DNA of 64,000 nucleotides from Martinezella tropici (GTDB lineage: Bacteria > Pseudomonadota > Alphaproteobacteria > Rhizobiales > Rhizobiaceae), in assembly GCA_000799755.1 (NCBI GenBank), contig JUHI01000001.1:620001-684000 (forward strand). The letters are read 5' to 3'. The notes under the pieces were generated by a model. It did no database searches, was not told where the DNA came from, and saw nothing but the letters and a program-made list of their open reading frames with translations. Below, piece after piece: positions 45,424 to 54,610 of this stretch. Position 1 is the first letter of the stretch, and every line of letters starts with the position of its first letter. A program made the position numbers and the translations under genes.

Positions 45424-46314
45424 TTACTTCGCCGTGTTTTCGGCGACCTTGACGGTCGTCGGTTGATCGACGGCGGCCATCAGAGCCTTGTTCGCCTTGT
45501 TCAGATCAGTTGCAGCAGCGGCTAGCCACTGCTTGTACTGATCGTCGGAGACGACACGGATGGCGATCGGCATGAAAGAGTGATCCTTGCCGCAAAGCTC
45601 GGAACACTGTCCATAATACAGGCCTTCGCGGTCGGCGTTGAACCAGGTTTCGTTCAGACGGCCCGGAATGGCGTCGATCCTGACGCCGAAGGCAGGCATG
45701 GCGAAGGAGTGGATGACGTCGGTCGGCGCGGCCGTGACGAGAACGCGTACGTTCTTGCCGACGGGCACGACCATTTCGTTGTCGACGGCGAGAAGCCGCG
45801 GATATTTCGACTTATCTTCCTTGCCGGCAGCTGCGCGATCCGGCTCCTTCAGCATGAAGGAATCGAAGGCGAGCGGCGACGTGCCACTGCCCTCGTATTC
45901 ATAGTTCCACTGCCACTGCGTCGCCGTCGCCTTGACTGTAACGTCAATCTTCTCCGGGAAAGTCAGCTGATCGGTCAGTAGATTGAAGGAGGGAATGGCC
46001 AGGAAGAGAAGGATGAGGACCGGTCCGATGGTCCAGATGACTTCGATCAGCGTATTGTGGCTCGTCTTGGACGGAACCGGGTTCTTGGAGGCCCGGAACT
46101 TGACCATGACCACCAGCAGGAGGATCAGAACAAGCAGCGTGATCGGAATGATAAACCAAAGCGTGTATGCCTCAAACCAGCGGATTTGATGCATGTTGCC
46201 GGTTGCCGCCTGCTGCATACCGGTTTCCCAAGGTCTCGGCTGATCGGCGTAGCTACCTGTCGCAAAAAGCAGACAGATCATAGCCGCCAGAGCCGCATAA
46301 GCTCTCTTAATCAC
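45424..46314 (-). CDS. ctaC: Cytochrome c oxidase subunit II
   Basis: A 296-residue exported subunit that receives electrons from cytochrome c. The signal peptide ([20 protein letters not shown]) is followed by two membrane helices and a cupredoxin domain with the CuA site [12 protein letters not shown]. The start is GTG at 46314, chosen because GGAGAGA lies directly before it and it begins the signal sequence. It is the first gene of the cta operon. A hairpin lies in its leader. Confidence 0.98.
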   Translation of the reverse strand: MIKRAYAALAAMICLLFATGSYADQPRPWETGMQQAATGNMHQIRWFEAYTLWFIIPITLLVLILLLVVMVKFRASKNPVPSKTSHNTLIEVIWTIGPVLILLFLAIPSFNLLTDQLTFPEKIDVTVKATATQWQWNYEYEGSGTSPLAFDSFMLKEPDRAAAGKEDKSKYPRLLAVDNEMVVPVGKNVRVLVTAAPTDVIHSFAMPAFGVRIDAIPGRLNETWFNADREGLYYGQCSELCGKDHSFMPIAIRVVSDDQYKQWLAAAATDLNKANKALMAAVDQPTTVKVAENTAK

Positions 46315-46651
46315 GATGTCTCTCCCTCCAGCGTTTGATCCCAGATCTTCCTCAAACGCAGTATCCCTACAATCCATTGCGCTTCAAACCACAGTTTGGG
46401 GTGCTCCGCAACAACTCAAGACATTTGTTAGTGCGGCATTTTTGCGCGAATATCCCCCCATGCTCGTCCCGGACATGGCAAGCATTTCATCATCATACGA
46501 AAAATTGCATCATGGTCCATGGCGCCGCCGGGACAAAATGGAGTAGACGTCGTATTTCCGCCGTAGTCGGTTGGAATCCAGCAGCCGGGGCTTTTCATTT
46601 GCCGGCCTGGGCTTCAACAATAGCGGCACTGATTCGAATCTAGAGGTTTTC
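46315..46651. other. Divergent region between ctaC and ialB
   Basis: These 337 bases contain no convincing gene. GCGTTTGA and TCAAACGC (46331-46338 and 46352-46359) form a perfect 8-bp stem 17-45 bases upstream of the ctaC start on the minus strand. An AT-rich stretch around 46480-46510 could contain promoter elements. AGAGG at about 46642 is the ialB ribosome-binding site. Short open frames here lack coding features. Confidence 0.4.
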
Positions 46652-47275
46652 ATGGGTTTTCGTTCCCTCGCCCGGCTTTTGCTTGTTACCGGCAGCCTCG
46701 CTGCAGCGGTCGCCGCGCCCGCATGGGCGCAACAGGCACAGCAGACTCAGCCGCCGGCGCAGCAGACCCAGCAGTTGCAACCACAGCAGCAAGGCCAGTC
46801 GCAGCCGCATACGCAGCAGGTTCCGACGAGCCAGGTGCCGCAACCGCCAGGCACGGTCCGCTCCAGCCATGGCGCATGGTCCGTCGTCTGCGACAAGCCG
46901 GCCGGCGCTTCGGCCGAACAATGCGCGCTGATGCAGAACGTGATTGCCGAGGATCGTCCGGAAATCGGCCTTTCCGTCGTCGTGCTGAAGACGGCTGACC
47001 GCAAGTCCAAGATCCTGCGCGTGCTGGCGCCGCTCGGCGTGCTGCTGCCGAACGGTCTCGGCCTCAACATCGACGGCAAGGATATCGGCCGCGCCTATTT
47101 CGTGCGCTGCTTCTCCGACGGCTGCTATGCCGAAGTCGTGCTCGAGGACGAACTGCTGAAGACGCTGCGCAGCGGCGCGACGGCGACCTTCATCGTCTTC
47201 CAGTCGCCGGAGGAAGGTATCGGCATCCCCGTCGACCTGAAGGGCTTCGCTGAAGGCTATGACGCCCTTCCCTGA
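46652..47275 (+). CDS. Invasion-associated locus B (IalB) family protein
   Basis: A 207-residue exported protein. The signal peptide is MGFRSLARLLLVTGSLAAAV, cleaved near AWAQQ. A Gln/Pro-rich linker (about residues 27-65) precedes the IalB domain: SSHGAWSVVCDKPAGASAEQCALMQ, KILRVLAPLGVLLPNGLGLNIDG and FVRCFSDGCYAEV. IalB was first tied to erythrocyte invasion in Bartonella, but homologues are widespread in free-living rhizobia where the role is unknown. The Cys residues probably form disulfides. It stands alone before tldD. Confidence 0.9.
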   Translation: MGFRSLARLLLVTGSLAAAVAAPAWAQQAQQTQPPAQQTQQLQPQQQGQSQPHTQQVPTSQVPQPPGTVRSSHGAWSVVCDKPAGASAEQCALMQNVIAEDRPEIGLSVVVLKTADRKSKILRVLAPLGVLLPNGLGLNIDGKDIGRAYFVRCFSDGCYAEVVLEDELLKTLRSGATATFIVFQSPEEGIGIPVDLKGFAEGYDALP

Positions 47276-47339
47276 TCGGATGGGCCTTGCTCTTGCGTCG
47301 TGCGAAGCCTACATCGGCTTTGAACGGAGCACCTGACCC

Positions 47340-48755
47340 ATGAACACCGATCTCCTTACTCTTTTCGATGCCGACGAAGCCAAGCTGCGCGGCATCGTTG
47401 CCGAGGCGCTCTCAGGCGCCGACGATGGCGAGCTTTTCGTCGAGCATGTCCAGGCCGAATCGCTGACATTCGACAATGGCCGGATGAAGGGCGGCAGCTT
47501 CAACACCGAACAGGGCTTCGGTCTTCGTGCGGTTGCCGGCGAAGCGGTGGGCTATGCCCATGCGGGCGATCTCTCCGAGGCCGCGCTGAAGCGCGCCGCC
47601 GACGCCGTGCGCGCGGTGACGTCGGGCTATGCCGGCTCCTACGCCGCCGCCCCGCAGCGCACCAACAAGGTGCTCTACGGCGACGAGAACCCGATCGGCA
47701 CGCCGAGCTTCGAGGAAAAGGCGAAACTCCTGCAGCGGATCGACAGCTATCTGCGCGACAAGAGCGACAAGGTGCGCCAGGTGACGGCGTCGATTGCCGC
47801 GAGCTGGCAGGTCGTCGACATTCTGCGCGCCGACGGCCACCGCGTGCGCGATGTCAGGCCGATGACGCGCGTCAACATCTCCGTCATCGTCGGCGACGGC
47901 GACCGGCAGGAAGCCGGTTCCTTCGGCACGGGCGGCCGCATCGGCTTCGGTGATTTCGTCGCTGAGGACAATTGGCACCACGGCGCCGACGAAGCCCTGC
48001 GCCAGGCGTTCGTCAATCTCGAGGCGATCGAGGCACCCGCCGGCACGATGGACATCGTGCTCGGCTCCGGCTGGCCTGGAGTCATGCTGCACGAAGCCGT
48101 CGGTCATGGGCTGGAAGGCGATTTCAACCGCAAGAAGACCTCCGCTTTTGCCGGGCTTTTGGGTCAGATGGTGGCCGCGCCCGGTGTGACCGTCGTCGAC
48201 GACGGTACGATAGAGAATCGCCGCGGCTCGATCACGGTCGACGACGAAGGCACGCCTTCGGCCTACAATGTACTGATCGAGAACGGCAAGTTGGTCGGCT
48301 ACATGCAAGACCGGCAGAATGCGCGACTGATGGGCATGAAGGCGACCGGCAACGGCCGCCGCCAGGGCTATGCTCATACGCCGATGCCGCGCATGACCAA
48401 CACCTATATGCTCGGCGGCGACAAGACGCCGGAAGAAATCATCGCCTCGGTGAAGAAGGGCATTTATGCCGTTTCCTTCGGCGGCGGCCAGGTCGACATC
48501 ACCTCGGGCAAGTTCGTCTTCGGCTGCACTGAGGCCTATCTCATCGAGGACGGCAAGGTCGGCGCTCCGATCAAGGGCGCCATGCTGATCGGCAACGGCC
48601 CGGATGCGATGAAACGCGTCACGATGATCGGCAACGACATGAAGCTCGACACCGGCGTCGGCAATTGCGGCAAGGCGGGCCAGTGGGTTCCCGTCGGCGT
48701 TGGTCAGCCGCACCTCAGGATGGACCAGATCACGGTCGGCGGCACCAAGGCTTAA
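47340..48755 (+). CDS. tldD: Metalloprotease TldD
   Basis: TldD with TldE/PmbA forms a metalloprotease that degrades unfolded peptides and matures some modified peptides. The 471-residue protein carries the metal motif HEAVGH at residues 251-256 (MLHEAVGHGLEGDFNRK) and the usual C-terminal GGQVDITSGKFVFGCTEAYLIEDGK. The partner tldE/pmbA is not in this window, as is common in rhizobia. The ATG at 47340 follows GGAGCACC. Confidence 0.97.
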   Translation: MNTDLLTLFDADEAKLRGIVAEALSGADDGELFVEHVQAESLTFDNGRMKGGSFNTEQGFGLRAVAGEAVGYAHAGDLSEAALKRAADAVRAVTSGYAGSYAAAPQRTNKVLYGDENPIGTPSFEEKAKLLQRIDSYLRDKSDKVRQVTASIAASWQVVDILRADGHRVRDVRPMTRVNISVIVGDGDRQEAGSFGTGGRIGFGDFVAEDNWHHGADEALRQAFVNLEAIEAPAGTMDIVLGSGWPGVMLHEAVGHGLEGDFNRKKTSAFAGLLGQMVAAPGVTVVDDGTIENRRGSITVDDEGTPSAYNVLIENGKLVGYMQDRQNARLMGMKATGNGRRQGYAHTPMPRMTNTYMLGGDKTPEEIIASVKKGIYAVSFGGGQVDITSGKFVFGCTEAYLIEDGKVGAPIKGAMLIGNGPDAMKRVTMIGNDMKLDTGVGNCGKAGQWVPVGVGQPHLRMDQITVGGTKA

Positions 48756-48785
48756 TCCCTGCCCGCATCATCCCCCGGGCGTCTG

Positions 48786-49091
48786 TCACTCCTGGGGGCG
48801 GAAGAGCCATTTGCGCTCGATGGCGCCGGGAAGATCCAGGCCGTTGCGATGCGCGAATAAAAGAATATGGCCGAGCACATCGGCCGTTTCATTGGCGAGT
48901 GCCGTTGCCAGATCCGCATCGCTCATGCCCTTGCGCCGTCCCCGGCCGGTGATCCGGTTCCAGATCTGGATCAATTCGCCCATCTCCTCCTGGAGCTTCA
49001 GCACGAACCAATCGTCGTCGCGTTCCAGGCCGTTATCGGCGGCATAGGTCACCGAAGCCGCTTCGAATTGCTTCATCAGATCGTTTAGCAT
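48786..49091 (-). CDS. MazG-like nucleotide pyrophosphohydrolase
   Basis: A 101-residue all-alpha NTP pyrophosphatase of the MazG-like family. The metal-binding acids are in LQEEMGELIQIW (E-E-x-x-E) and LANETADVLGHILLF (E-x-x-D). Members hydrolyse (d)NTPs or related nucleotides; the specific substrate is unknown. It converges on tldD with 30 bases between and sits upstream of the DacA-type gene on the same strand, separated by a terminator. Confidence 0.88.
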   Translation of the reverse strand: MLNDLMKQFEAASVTYAADNGLERDDDWFVLKLQEEMGELIQIWNRITGRGRRKGMSDADLATALANETADVLGHILLFAHRNGLDLPGAIERKWLFRPQE

Positions 49092-49145
49092 GGATGTCGT
49101 TCCCTTTACGTTCTCGACATCGTTGAACGATTCCCCTCAAAAAGT

Positions 49146-49176
49146 CGAGCCGGCGGAGATTGGCTCCACCGGCTCG
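49146..49176 (-). terminator. Rho-independent terminator after the carboxypeptidase gene
   Basis: CGAGCCGGCGGAG and CTCCACCGGCTCG pair over 13 bp with one mismatch and a 5-base loop; on the minus strand a run of five T residues follows (AAAAA at 49139-49143 on the plus strand). Confidence 0.8.
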
Positions 49177-49199
49177 CTTTCATTCAATTGGGAGGGTGC

Positions 49200-50486
49200 T
49201 CAGCCCTTGCTCGGCAGCAGCATGCAATCGAAGTCCTTGCGCTTCAATGCGGAGCAAGCCGAATTTGCATCGTCGCGGCTCGTAAAGCCGACGAAGCGGG
49301 CGCGATAGACGGTATTGCCACCCTTGCCGACGGCTTCGGTGTAGGGCGATGCATTGGCGAGCGCGTTACCGGCCTTGGACTTCGCTTCAGAGAGCAGATC
49401 CTTGGCTGCCTGCGCCGTCGGGGTTGCAGCGATCTGCACCTGCCAGCTGCCGCTCGCTGCCGGCTTGTTGGCAACGAGGATCTCGTCCATCGCAGCCGGA
49501 CGGTCCATCGGTACGGTGACGTTGGAGGCGGCGGCAAATGCCATCGGAACAACCTCGGTGCGCTTGCGCGGCGTGGCCGCGGTCGTCTGCGTATCGACGT
49601 CCATGGCAACGTCGTTCGATGCGGACGCGACTTCAACCTGCTTGGCCACCTTGCCGCCACCGACGCTCGCCAGCAGTCGCGACGAGGCAACCGGGCTTGC
49701 CTTCGACACATAGCGATCGAGCAGCGAGGCCATCAGCGCATCGCGGCCGCGCGCCGTGGCGCCGCCCATGACGACGCCGATGACGCGACGATTGCCGGAG
49801 CGTACGGCGCTGACAAGATTGAAGCCGGAGGCATTGGTGTAGCCGGTCTTGATGCCGTCCATGCCTTCGTAGCGATACATCAGATTATTGTGGCCGCGCA
49901 CATAATGACCGCGGTAATTGAAGCTCGCCTGCGAGAAGAGCCGGTATTCCTGGGGGTAGTTATTGATGAGCGCGACGGCGAGCGTCGACATGTCGCGGGC
50001 GGTCGTCCACTGCTGCATGTTCGGAAGGCCGGACGCATTCAGGAAGGTAGTGCGGCGCATGCCGATTTCGCGTGCCTTCTGCGTCATCAGCCGGGCAAAG
50101 CCGCTTTCGCTGCCGCCGAGCGCTTCCGCCATGGCGGCGGCGGCATCGTTGGCCGACTTGATGATCATGCCATCGACGGCTTCGCGCACGGTCACGGTGC
50201 CGCCGGGCTTCAGGCCGAGCTTGGTCGGCGGCTTGGCGGCGGCGGCGCGCGAGACCGGTATCCTCGTGTTCCAGCTCAGCTTGCCGCGGTGAATGGCCTC
50301 AAAGGTCATGTACAAGGTCATCATCTTGGTCAGCGATGCCGGATGGTTGAGGTCATCCGCATTGCTCGATGCCAGCACCTTGCCGGTCTTCGCATCCATG
50401 ATGAAATAGGCGCTGCCCGCGAAGCTCGCTACAGGAGCGCTCAATAGCAAGACGGCCGCAGACAAAGCCATCAAAAGTCGTTTCAT
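49200..50486 (-). CDS. D-alanyl-D-alanine carboxypeptidase with SPOR domain
   Basis: A 428-residue exported penicillin-binding protein of the DacA/PBP5-type S11 family. Signal peptide: MKRLLMALSAAVLLLSAPV ... FAGSA. Active-site motifs are SLTK (catalytic Ser), SAN and KTG, in the usual order and spacing. The C-terminus is not the PBP5 beta-sheet domain but a SPOR domain (about residues 355-428, SWQVQIAATPTAQAAKDLLSEA) that binds denuded septal peptidoglycan, tying it to cell division. Between them is a low-complexity Ala/Val/Thr linker. Start MKRLLMALS is preferred over one ten codons upstream. Confidence 0.95.
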   Translation of the reverse strand: MKRLLMALSAAVLLLSAPVASFAGSAYFIMDAKTGKVLASSNADDLNHPASLTKMMTLYMTFEAIHRGKLSWNTRIPVSRAAAAKPPTKLGLKPGGTVTVREAVDGMIIKSANDAAAAMAEALGGSESGFARLMTQKAREIGMRRTTFLNASGLPNMQQWTTARDMSTLAVALINNYPQEYRLFSQASFNYRGHYVRGHNNLMYRYEGMDGIKTGYTNASGFNLVSAVRSGNRRVIGVVMGGATARGRDALMASLLDRYVSKASPVASSRLLASVGGGKVAKQVEVASASNDVAMDVDTQTTAATPRKRTEVVPMAFAAASNVTVPMDRPAAMDEILVANKPAASGSWQVQIAATPTAQAAKDLLSEAKSKAGNALANASPYTEAVGKGGNTVYRARFVGFTSRDDANSACSALKRKDFDCMLLPSKG

Positions 50487-50614
50487 AATTGTCCCCAACC
50501 GAAAGAATGCCAACACACCGCATCAATCCCTGTATGATTTTGCGACAAAAAGCCTGATACCGGTGCGATATTGAGGCAACAGCCTCGATAGTTCCTCAAT
50601 TTTGCCTTTCCTGG

Positions 50615-50629
50615 TAAAATAACCATTAA
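50615..50629. promoter_or_regulatory. CtrA-like box between dacA-type and deacetylase genes
   Basis: TAAA, seven bases, TTAA: one mismatch from TTAA-N7-TTAA. It lies between two divergent genes acting on cell envelope polymers. Such AT-rich matches arise by chance in intergenic DNA, so support is weak. Confidence 0.25.
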
Positions 50630-50713
50630 CACATTGGAAATTATGACGAAGATTCAGTAAGGTTTAACGGGGATGCGCTACAGCGTTGACAGTCGTCAAC
50701 CGGGTCGAGCCGC

Positions 50714-51772
50714 ATGGAACAGGGCATCAAGGTCCGCCTCAAGCGCACGATGATCTCCAGCGGGCTTGAGGCTGCCGCAATTTTGAAGGGTGCCGGGCTG
50801 ATGCGCGGCGTGGCTGGCCTTGGCACGATATTCACCCTTCACCACGTCCGCCCTGCCCTTCCCCGCCGCTTTGCGCCGAACGCACATCTGGAGGTCTCTC
50901 CCGACTTTCTCGACCGGGCGATCGCGCGGCTGAAACAGGATGGCTACGAGTTCATCGCGCTCGATGCGTTGCCCTTGAGAGCGAAAGACGCCGCGGGCAA
51001 GCCGCCCTTCGTCGCCTTCACGCTCGATGACGGCAATCGCGACAATCTCGATCACGCGCTGCCGGTCTTCGAGCGCCACAATGCACCCTTCACCGTTTTC
51101 GTCGCCCAGGGGCTTTCGGAGCGAACCCACAGCATATGGTGGGAGACGCTGGCCGAGCTGCTTGGCCGGCTCGATCGGCTGACATTCGATTTCGGGTCGG
51201 GAAACGAATTCCTGCCGCTCGGCAAGGACGGCCAGAAGCACACGGCATTTGCCCGCTTCGCCGCCTTCGTCCACACTCATGAGGAAAGCGAAGCCGTCGG
51301 GCGCATCGATGAACTTGCCAGGCGTCATGGACTGGAGCCGCTCGGCATCGTCAGCGCCTCGATCCTGGATCGAGGCGAATTAGGGCAGCTTGCTCGCCAT
51401 CCCCTTGCTTCGCTCGGCGCGCATACGGTGAGCCACAGGGCATTGGCGAGGCTCACGGAGGCGGAAGCGGCGGCGGAGATGGCGCTTTCGGCCGAATATG
51501 TCGCGGATATCGCCGGAAAGCGGCCAACGGCGATTGCCTATCCCTATGGCACGAGCGAAGCCGTCTCGCCGCGCGAAGGCCGGCTTGCTGCTGAACTTGG
51601 CTTTTCCGTCGGCGTCACCACGCGCCCCGGCACAATCACGGCAACCAACGGCGATGCGCCGATGCTGCTGCCGCGACTGTCGCTGAACGGCCACTATCAG
51701 AAGCCGCGCTATGCGTCCGCCCTCGCCTCCGGCATCCCCATGCGGCTGATGGGGCGCCGGGAAACGGCATAG
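50714..51772 (+). CDS. Polysaccharide deacetylase family protein
   Basis: A 352-residue NodB-homology-domain protein (carbohydrate esterase 4). The core includes the metal/catalytic motif FTLDDGNRDN (DD), the second-metal HTVSHRAL (HxxxH), and AYPYGTSEAVSPREGRLAAELGF. The N-terminus MEQGIKVRLKRTMISSGLEAAAILKG is not a clear signal peptide. It likely removes acetyl groups from a surface polysaccharide or peptidoglycan-related substrate; the Asp motif fits an active enzyme. It diverges from the DacA-type gene and is followed convergently by pdxH. Confidence 0.9.
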   Translation: MEQGIKVRLKRTMISSGLEAAAILKGAGLMRGVAGLGTIFTLHHVRPALPRRFAPNAHLEVSPDFLDRAIARLKQDGYEFIALDALPLRAKDAAGKPPFVAFTLDDGNRDNLDHALPVFERHNAPFTVFVAQGLSERTHSIWWETLAELLGRLDRLTFDFGSGNEFLPLGKDGQKHTAFARFAAFVHTHEESEAVGRIDELARRHGLEPLGIVSASILDRGELGQLARHPLASLGAHTVSHRALARLTEAEAAAEMALSAEYVADIAGKRPTAIAYPYGTSEAVSPREGRLAAELGFSVGVTTRPGTITATNGDAPMLLPRLSLNGHYQKPRYASALASGIPMRLMGRRETA

Positions 51773-51872
51773 GTCTCAAAGCACGTCGCGCAAAAATGCG
51801 CGGCGGATTCGCAACAACGACATTCGCAAAATCAGACGCCTAAAGCTGCCAGCGCGTAATGATCGCAGCACT

Positions 51873-52493
51873 TTAGGGATACATCCGCACCTTTTGCCAG
51901 GCACCCTCAGGCACGTCGCGACGAAATTCGATGCGGTCGTGCAGGCGGAATTGGCGGTCGTGCCAGAATTCGATCGAGAGCGGCCGGATGCGGAAGCCTG
52001 ACCAGTAAGGCGGGCGCGGAATGTCGCCGATGGCATAGCGGGCGGTATATTCGGCAACCGCCTTCTCAAGCGCGAAACGACCTTCAAGGGGGCGAGACTG
52101 CTTCGAGGCCCAGGCGCCGATGCGGCTGCCGCGGGCTCTCGTCTTATAATATTCATCGGCTTCCTTGTCGCTCACCACCTCAACCAAGCCGCGCAGGCGC
52201 ACCTGGCGACGCAGCGACTTCCAGTGGAAGCACATGGCGGCTTTCTTCTGGGAAAGAATTTCTTGGCCTTTCTGGCTCTCGAAATTCGTATAGAATACGA
52301 ATCCGTCGCTATCGAAACCCTTCAGAAGAACCATGCGGACATTTGGCAAGCCATCCTTATCCACCGTTGCAAGCGCGACCGCGTTCGGATCGTTCGGCTC
52401 GGTGGTCTCAGCTTCGCGCAGCCAGGATGCAAAAAGAGTGAAAGGTTCGTTCTGTTCGGTGAAGTCACCGCTTGTTAACTCGTTTTCCGACAT
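51873..52493 (-). CDS. pdxH: Pyridoxamine 5'-phosphate oxidase
   Basis: Oxidises PNP/PMP to pyridoxal phosphate with FMN. The 206-residue protein matches the family throughout: [50 protein letters not shown] (FMN/substrate residues), [10 protein letters not shown] and the end [29 protein letters not shown]. Length is normal. It is divergent from the lipoprotein gene at 52558 across 64 bases. Confidence 0.97.
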   Translation of the reverse strand: MSENELTSGDFTEQNEPFTLFASWLREAETTEPNDPNAVALATVDKDGLPNVRMVLLKGFDSDGFVFYTNFESQKGQEILSQKKAAMCFHWKSLRRQVRLRGLVEVVSDKEADEYYKTRARGSRIGAWASKQSRPLEGRFALEKAVAEYTARYAIGDIPRPPYWSGFRIRPLSIEFWHDRQFRLHDRIEFRRDVPEGAWQKVRMYP

Positions 52494-52557
52494 ATTAATT
52501 CAAATGCTCCGCAATTCCTGATAACCGCTGGCCCCTCTGGCTGGCCGAAATGTTCGG

Positions 52558-53016
52558 ATGGAAGTCATAGCAAAGTCGATCGTTCATACAAAGCGCAAGC
52601 TTGCAAAAGGCGTGACGATGGCTGTCGCCCTGGTCTCCCTCTTTGCTCTTGGCGGCTGCGTCGGCGGCGGCATGGACTATCTGAGCTCGGCCAAGGTGGA
52701 CCGTAGCGTTTCCACCGGCACTGTGCCAACGGCCCCGGTAACGACCGACAGCATCTCCGACGAAACCACCGTGCGCAATGCCGTCACCTCGGCGGACCTT
52801 CACAAGCTCAACGGCCAGCCCATACCATGGGCAAACACGTCGACCGGCAGCGCCGGCGTTATCGACGCCATCATCGAAAGCAACGCGTCCGGCGTGGTCT
52901 GCCGCCAATTCCGCACCAGCCGGCATTCCTATCAGGGCGTTGCCAACTTCTCCGGCAGGACCTGCCTGGTCGGTCTTGGCGAGTGGCAACTGCTGAGCTT
53001 CCAGCAGGCAGGCTGA
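52558..53016 (+). CDS. Lipoprotein with RT0821/Lpp0805-type surface antigen domain
   Basis: A 152-residue lipoprotein. A long n-region (MEVIAKSIVHTKRKLAKG) precedes the hydrophobic core and lipobox SLFALGGC. The C-terminal half has GVVCRQFRTSRHSYQGVANFSGRTCLVGLGEWQLL, resembling the RT0821/Lpp0805 family (related to the 17-kDa antigen) with its two conserved Cys. An alternative start at 52618 would give a shorter signal peptide. Function unknown. It diverges from pdxH. Confidence 0.82.
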   Translation: MEVIAKSIVHTKRKLAKGVTMAVALVSLFALGGCVGGGMDYLSSAKVDRSVSTGTVPTAPVTTDSISDETTVRNAVTSADLHKLNGQPIPWANTSTGSAGVIDAIIESNASGVVCRQFRTSRHSYQGVANFSGRTCLVGLGEWQLLSFQQAG

Positions 53017-53330
53017 TCGCAGCCTCTCCTATTAATTCCGCCTCCCGGTGAAGACAGCCGTTCGAGCATATGGGCGGGGCACTCCCTATCCGCCTCCTGC
53101 TGGTTCCAGCTATCAGCCGTTAGCAATCGGCTAACCATGCCTCGAAATGGGGATTGCCTGCTCCCACCCGCCGTAACGCCTGATTAGCAACTTTTCCCGC
53201 AGGATCGGCTCATCGGCGCACCATGCTTGCTTCCCATGACAGGAAGCAGGACGGCGAAGCGCTATCAACGAGGTCTTTGCTTGGGGTGCTGCGATGGGGC
53301 TGAGCACATCCATGAATAATGGCGGGAAAG
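53017..53330. other. Gene-free region before the J-domain gene
   Basis: No convincing gene. It holds two small stems: GTTAGC/GCTAAC at 53119-53135 and GCTTCC/GGAAGC at 53229-53247. The ribosome-binding site GGCGGGAAAG is directly before the ATG at 53331. Confidence 0.35.
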
Positions 53331-54488
53331 ATGCGCGATCCGTACAAGGTGCTGGGCGTTAGGAAGGATGCGGGGGCTGACGAAATCAAGGCCGCCTGGC
53401 GCAGTCTGGCGAAGACCGCCCATCCCGATCACAATCTGGGCGACCCAACGGCGTCGGAGCGCTTTGCCGAAATCGGCCGAGCCTACGAGACGCTGAAGGA
53501 CCCGCAAAAGCGCAGCCGCTACGATCAGATCGCGCGCATGGCCGAGGCAAAGGGCCAGAACCAGGAGCAGACGATCATCCAGCAGCGGCAGGCGGCGCGC
53601 GACGCTGCCGAGCGGGCCAAGGCAGCACGCGCCAATGCCGACAAGATCATGGAAGAACTCGCCCGGGCCAATGCTCGTAAGGCGGCCGCTTCCGCAGCCT
53701 CCAGCCAGCAAAGCAATGCCGCCGAATCTCCGGAAGACATGGTCGAGCGTATTTTCGGAGTGAAGGCGGCGCAGACGCAGCAGGCCCAAGCTACGGCGGA
53801 AGCCGGCGCGCGGCAGGCTGAAAAGCCGCAAGAGCAGCCCAATACTGCATTGCCGGAAGAGCAGCAGACGGAAGAAGAGCAGCTCGCAACCGCTTCAGCC
53901 GGCTCTCGATCCGCCTTCGGCATTCTCGGCTCGCTGGTCCGACGTATCACGGGCGGCAGCGCCCCCGAAAAGCCGCCGGAGAAAACCCCGGAGGTGGCCG
54001 CCGAAGCCACAGTGACCATCGAGGACATGCTGAAGAGCCGCTGGATCACGGTTCCGCTGCCCGACAGTCGCGAGGCGCGCTTCCAGGCAACGACCGATAT
54101 CTCCAATGGCCAGGTGCTTCATCTCAAGGGCCAGGGACTGAAACTGCAGGGCATGCTGCGTGGAGACGTCGCCGTGACCGTTCATCTATCGACAGACGGG
54201 CGCTTCACGCTCGACGGCAGCGATGTGCGTACGATCCTGCCCGTTACCATCGAGAACGCAGTCCTCGGCTACGAGACCATGATCGAAGGATTGAACGGGC
54301 CGGTCAAGATCACGGTGCCGGCCTGGTCCGGTTCGGATCAGGTCGTTCGCATTTCCGGCGAGGGATTGCCCGACGGCAATGGCGGAAAAGGCGATCTCAT
54401 CGTCGAATTGCGGCTGATGCTGTGGGAAAAACCCGACGATAAGGTCATGGATCTCATGCGCAGCATGCGCGAAGGACTTTTCCTGTGA
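53331..54488 (+). CDS. J-domain chaperone protein (CbpA-like) with C-terminal substrate domain
   Basis: A 385-residue DnaJ-family protein. Residues 1-66 form a J-domain (MRDPYKVLGVRKDAGADEIK ... KTAHPDHNL) with the HPD that stimulates DnaK. A long Ala/Gln/Glu-rich linker (about 70-205) replaces the G/F region and zinc finger, then a DnaJ C-terminal domain (about 220-380: EVTIEDMLKSRW..., VTIENAVLGYETMIEGLNGPVKITVPAW). It is therefore a class B/CbpA-like co-chaperone with an unusually long low-complexity linker. An upstream Met four codons earlier (53319) is possible. It is followed by fabI after 122 bases. Confidence 0.93.
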   Translation: MRDPYKVLGVRKDAGADEIKAAWRSLAKTAHPDHNLGDPTASERFAEIGRAYETLKDPQKRSRYDQIARMAEAKGQNQEQTIIQQRQAARDAAERAKAARANADKIMEELARANARKAAASAASSQQSNAAESPEDMVERIFGVKAAQTQQAQATAEAGARQAEKPQEQPNTALPEEQQTEEEQLATASAGSRSAFGILGSLVRRITGGSAPEKPPEKTPEVAAEATVTIEDMLKSRWITVPLPDSREARFQATTDISNGQVLHLKGQGLKLQGMLRGDVAVTVHLSTDGRFTLDGSDVRTILPVTIENAVLGYETMIEGLNGPVKITVPAWSGSDQVVRISGEGLPDGNGGKGDLIVELRLMLWEKPDDKVMDLMRSMREGLFL

Positions 54489-54610
54489 AATTTTGGTGAC
54501 AACAGCACCCTTTGTTACGATCCCTAACAGTTGATGATCTTTACGATGCTTGAACAGGGGAACGGCCTATGCCATAGGCAGGGTCATTCGAAAGTTCAAG
54601 GGAGCAGAAT

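Noticed and set aside
43640..45466. A 608-codon open frame on the plus strand opposite ctaD
   Set aside because: Antisense shadow of the subunit I gene; Glu/Asp/Arg/His-rich with no recognisable domain.
47412..48713. A 433-codon open frame opposite tldD
   Set aside because: Antisense to a complete, motif-bearing TldD.
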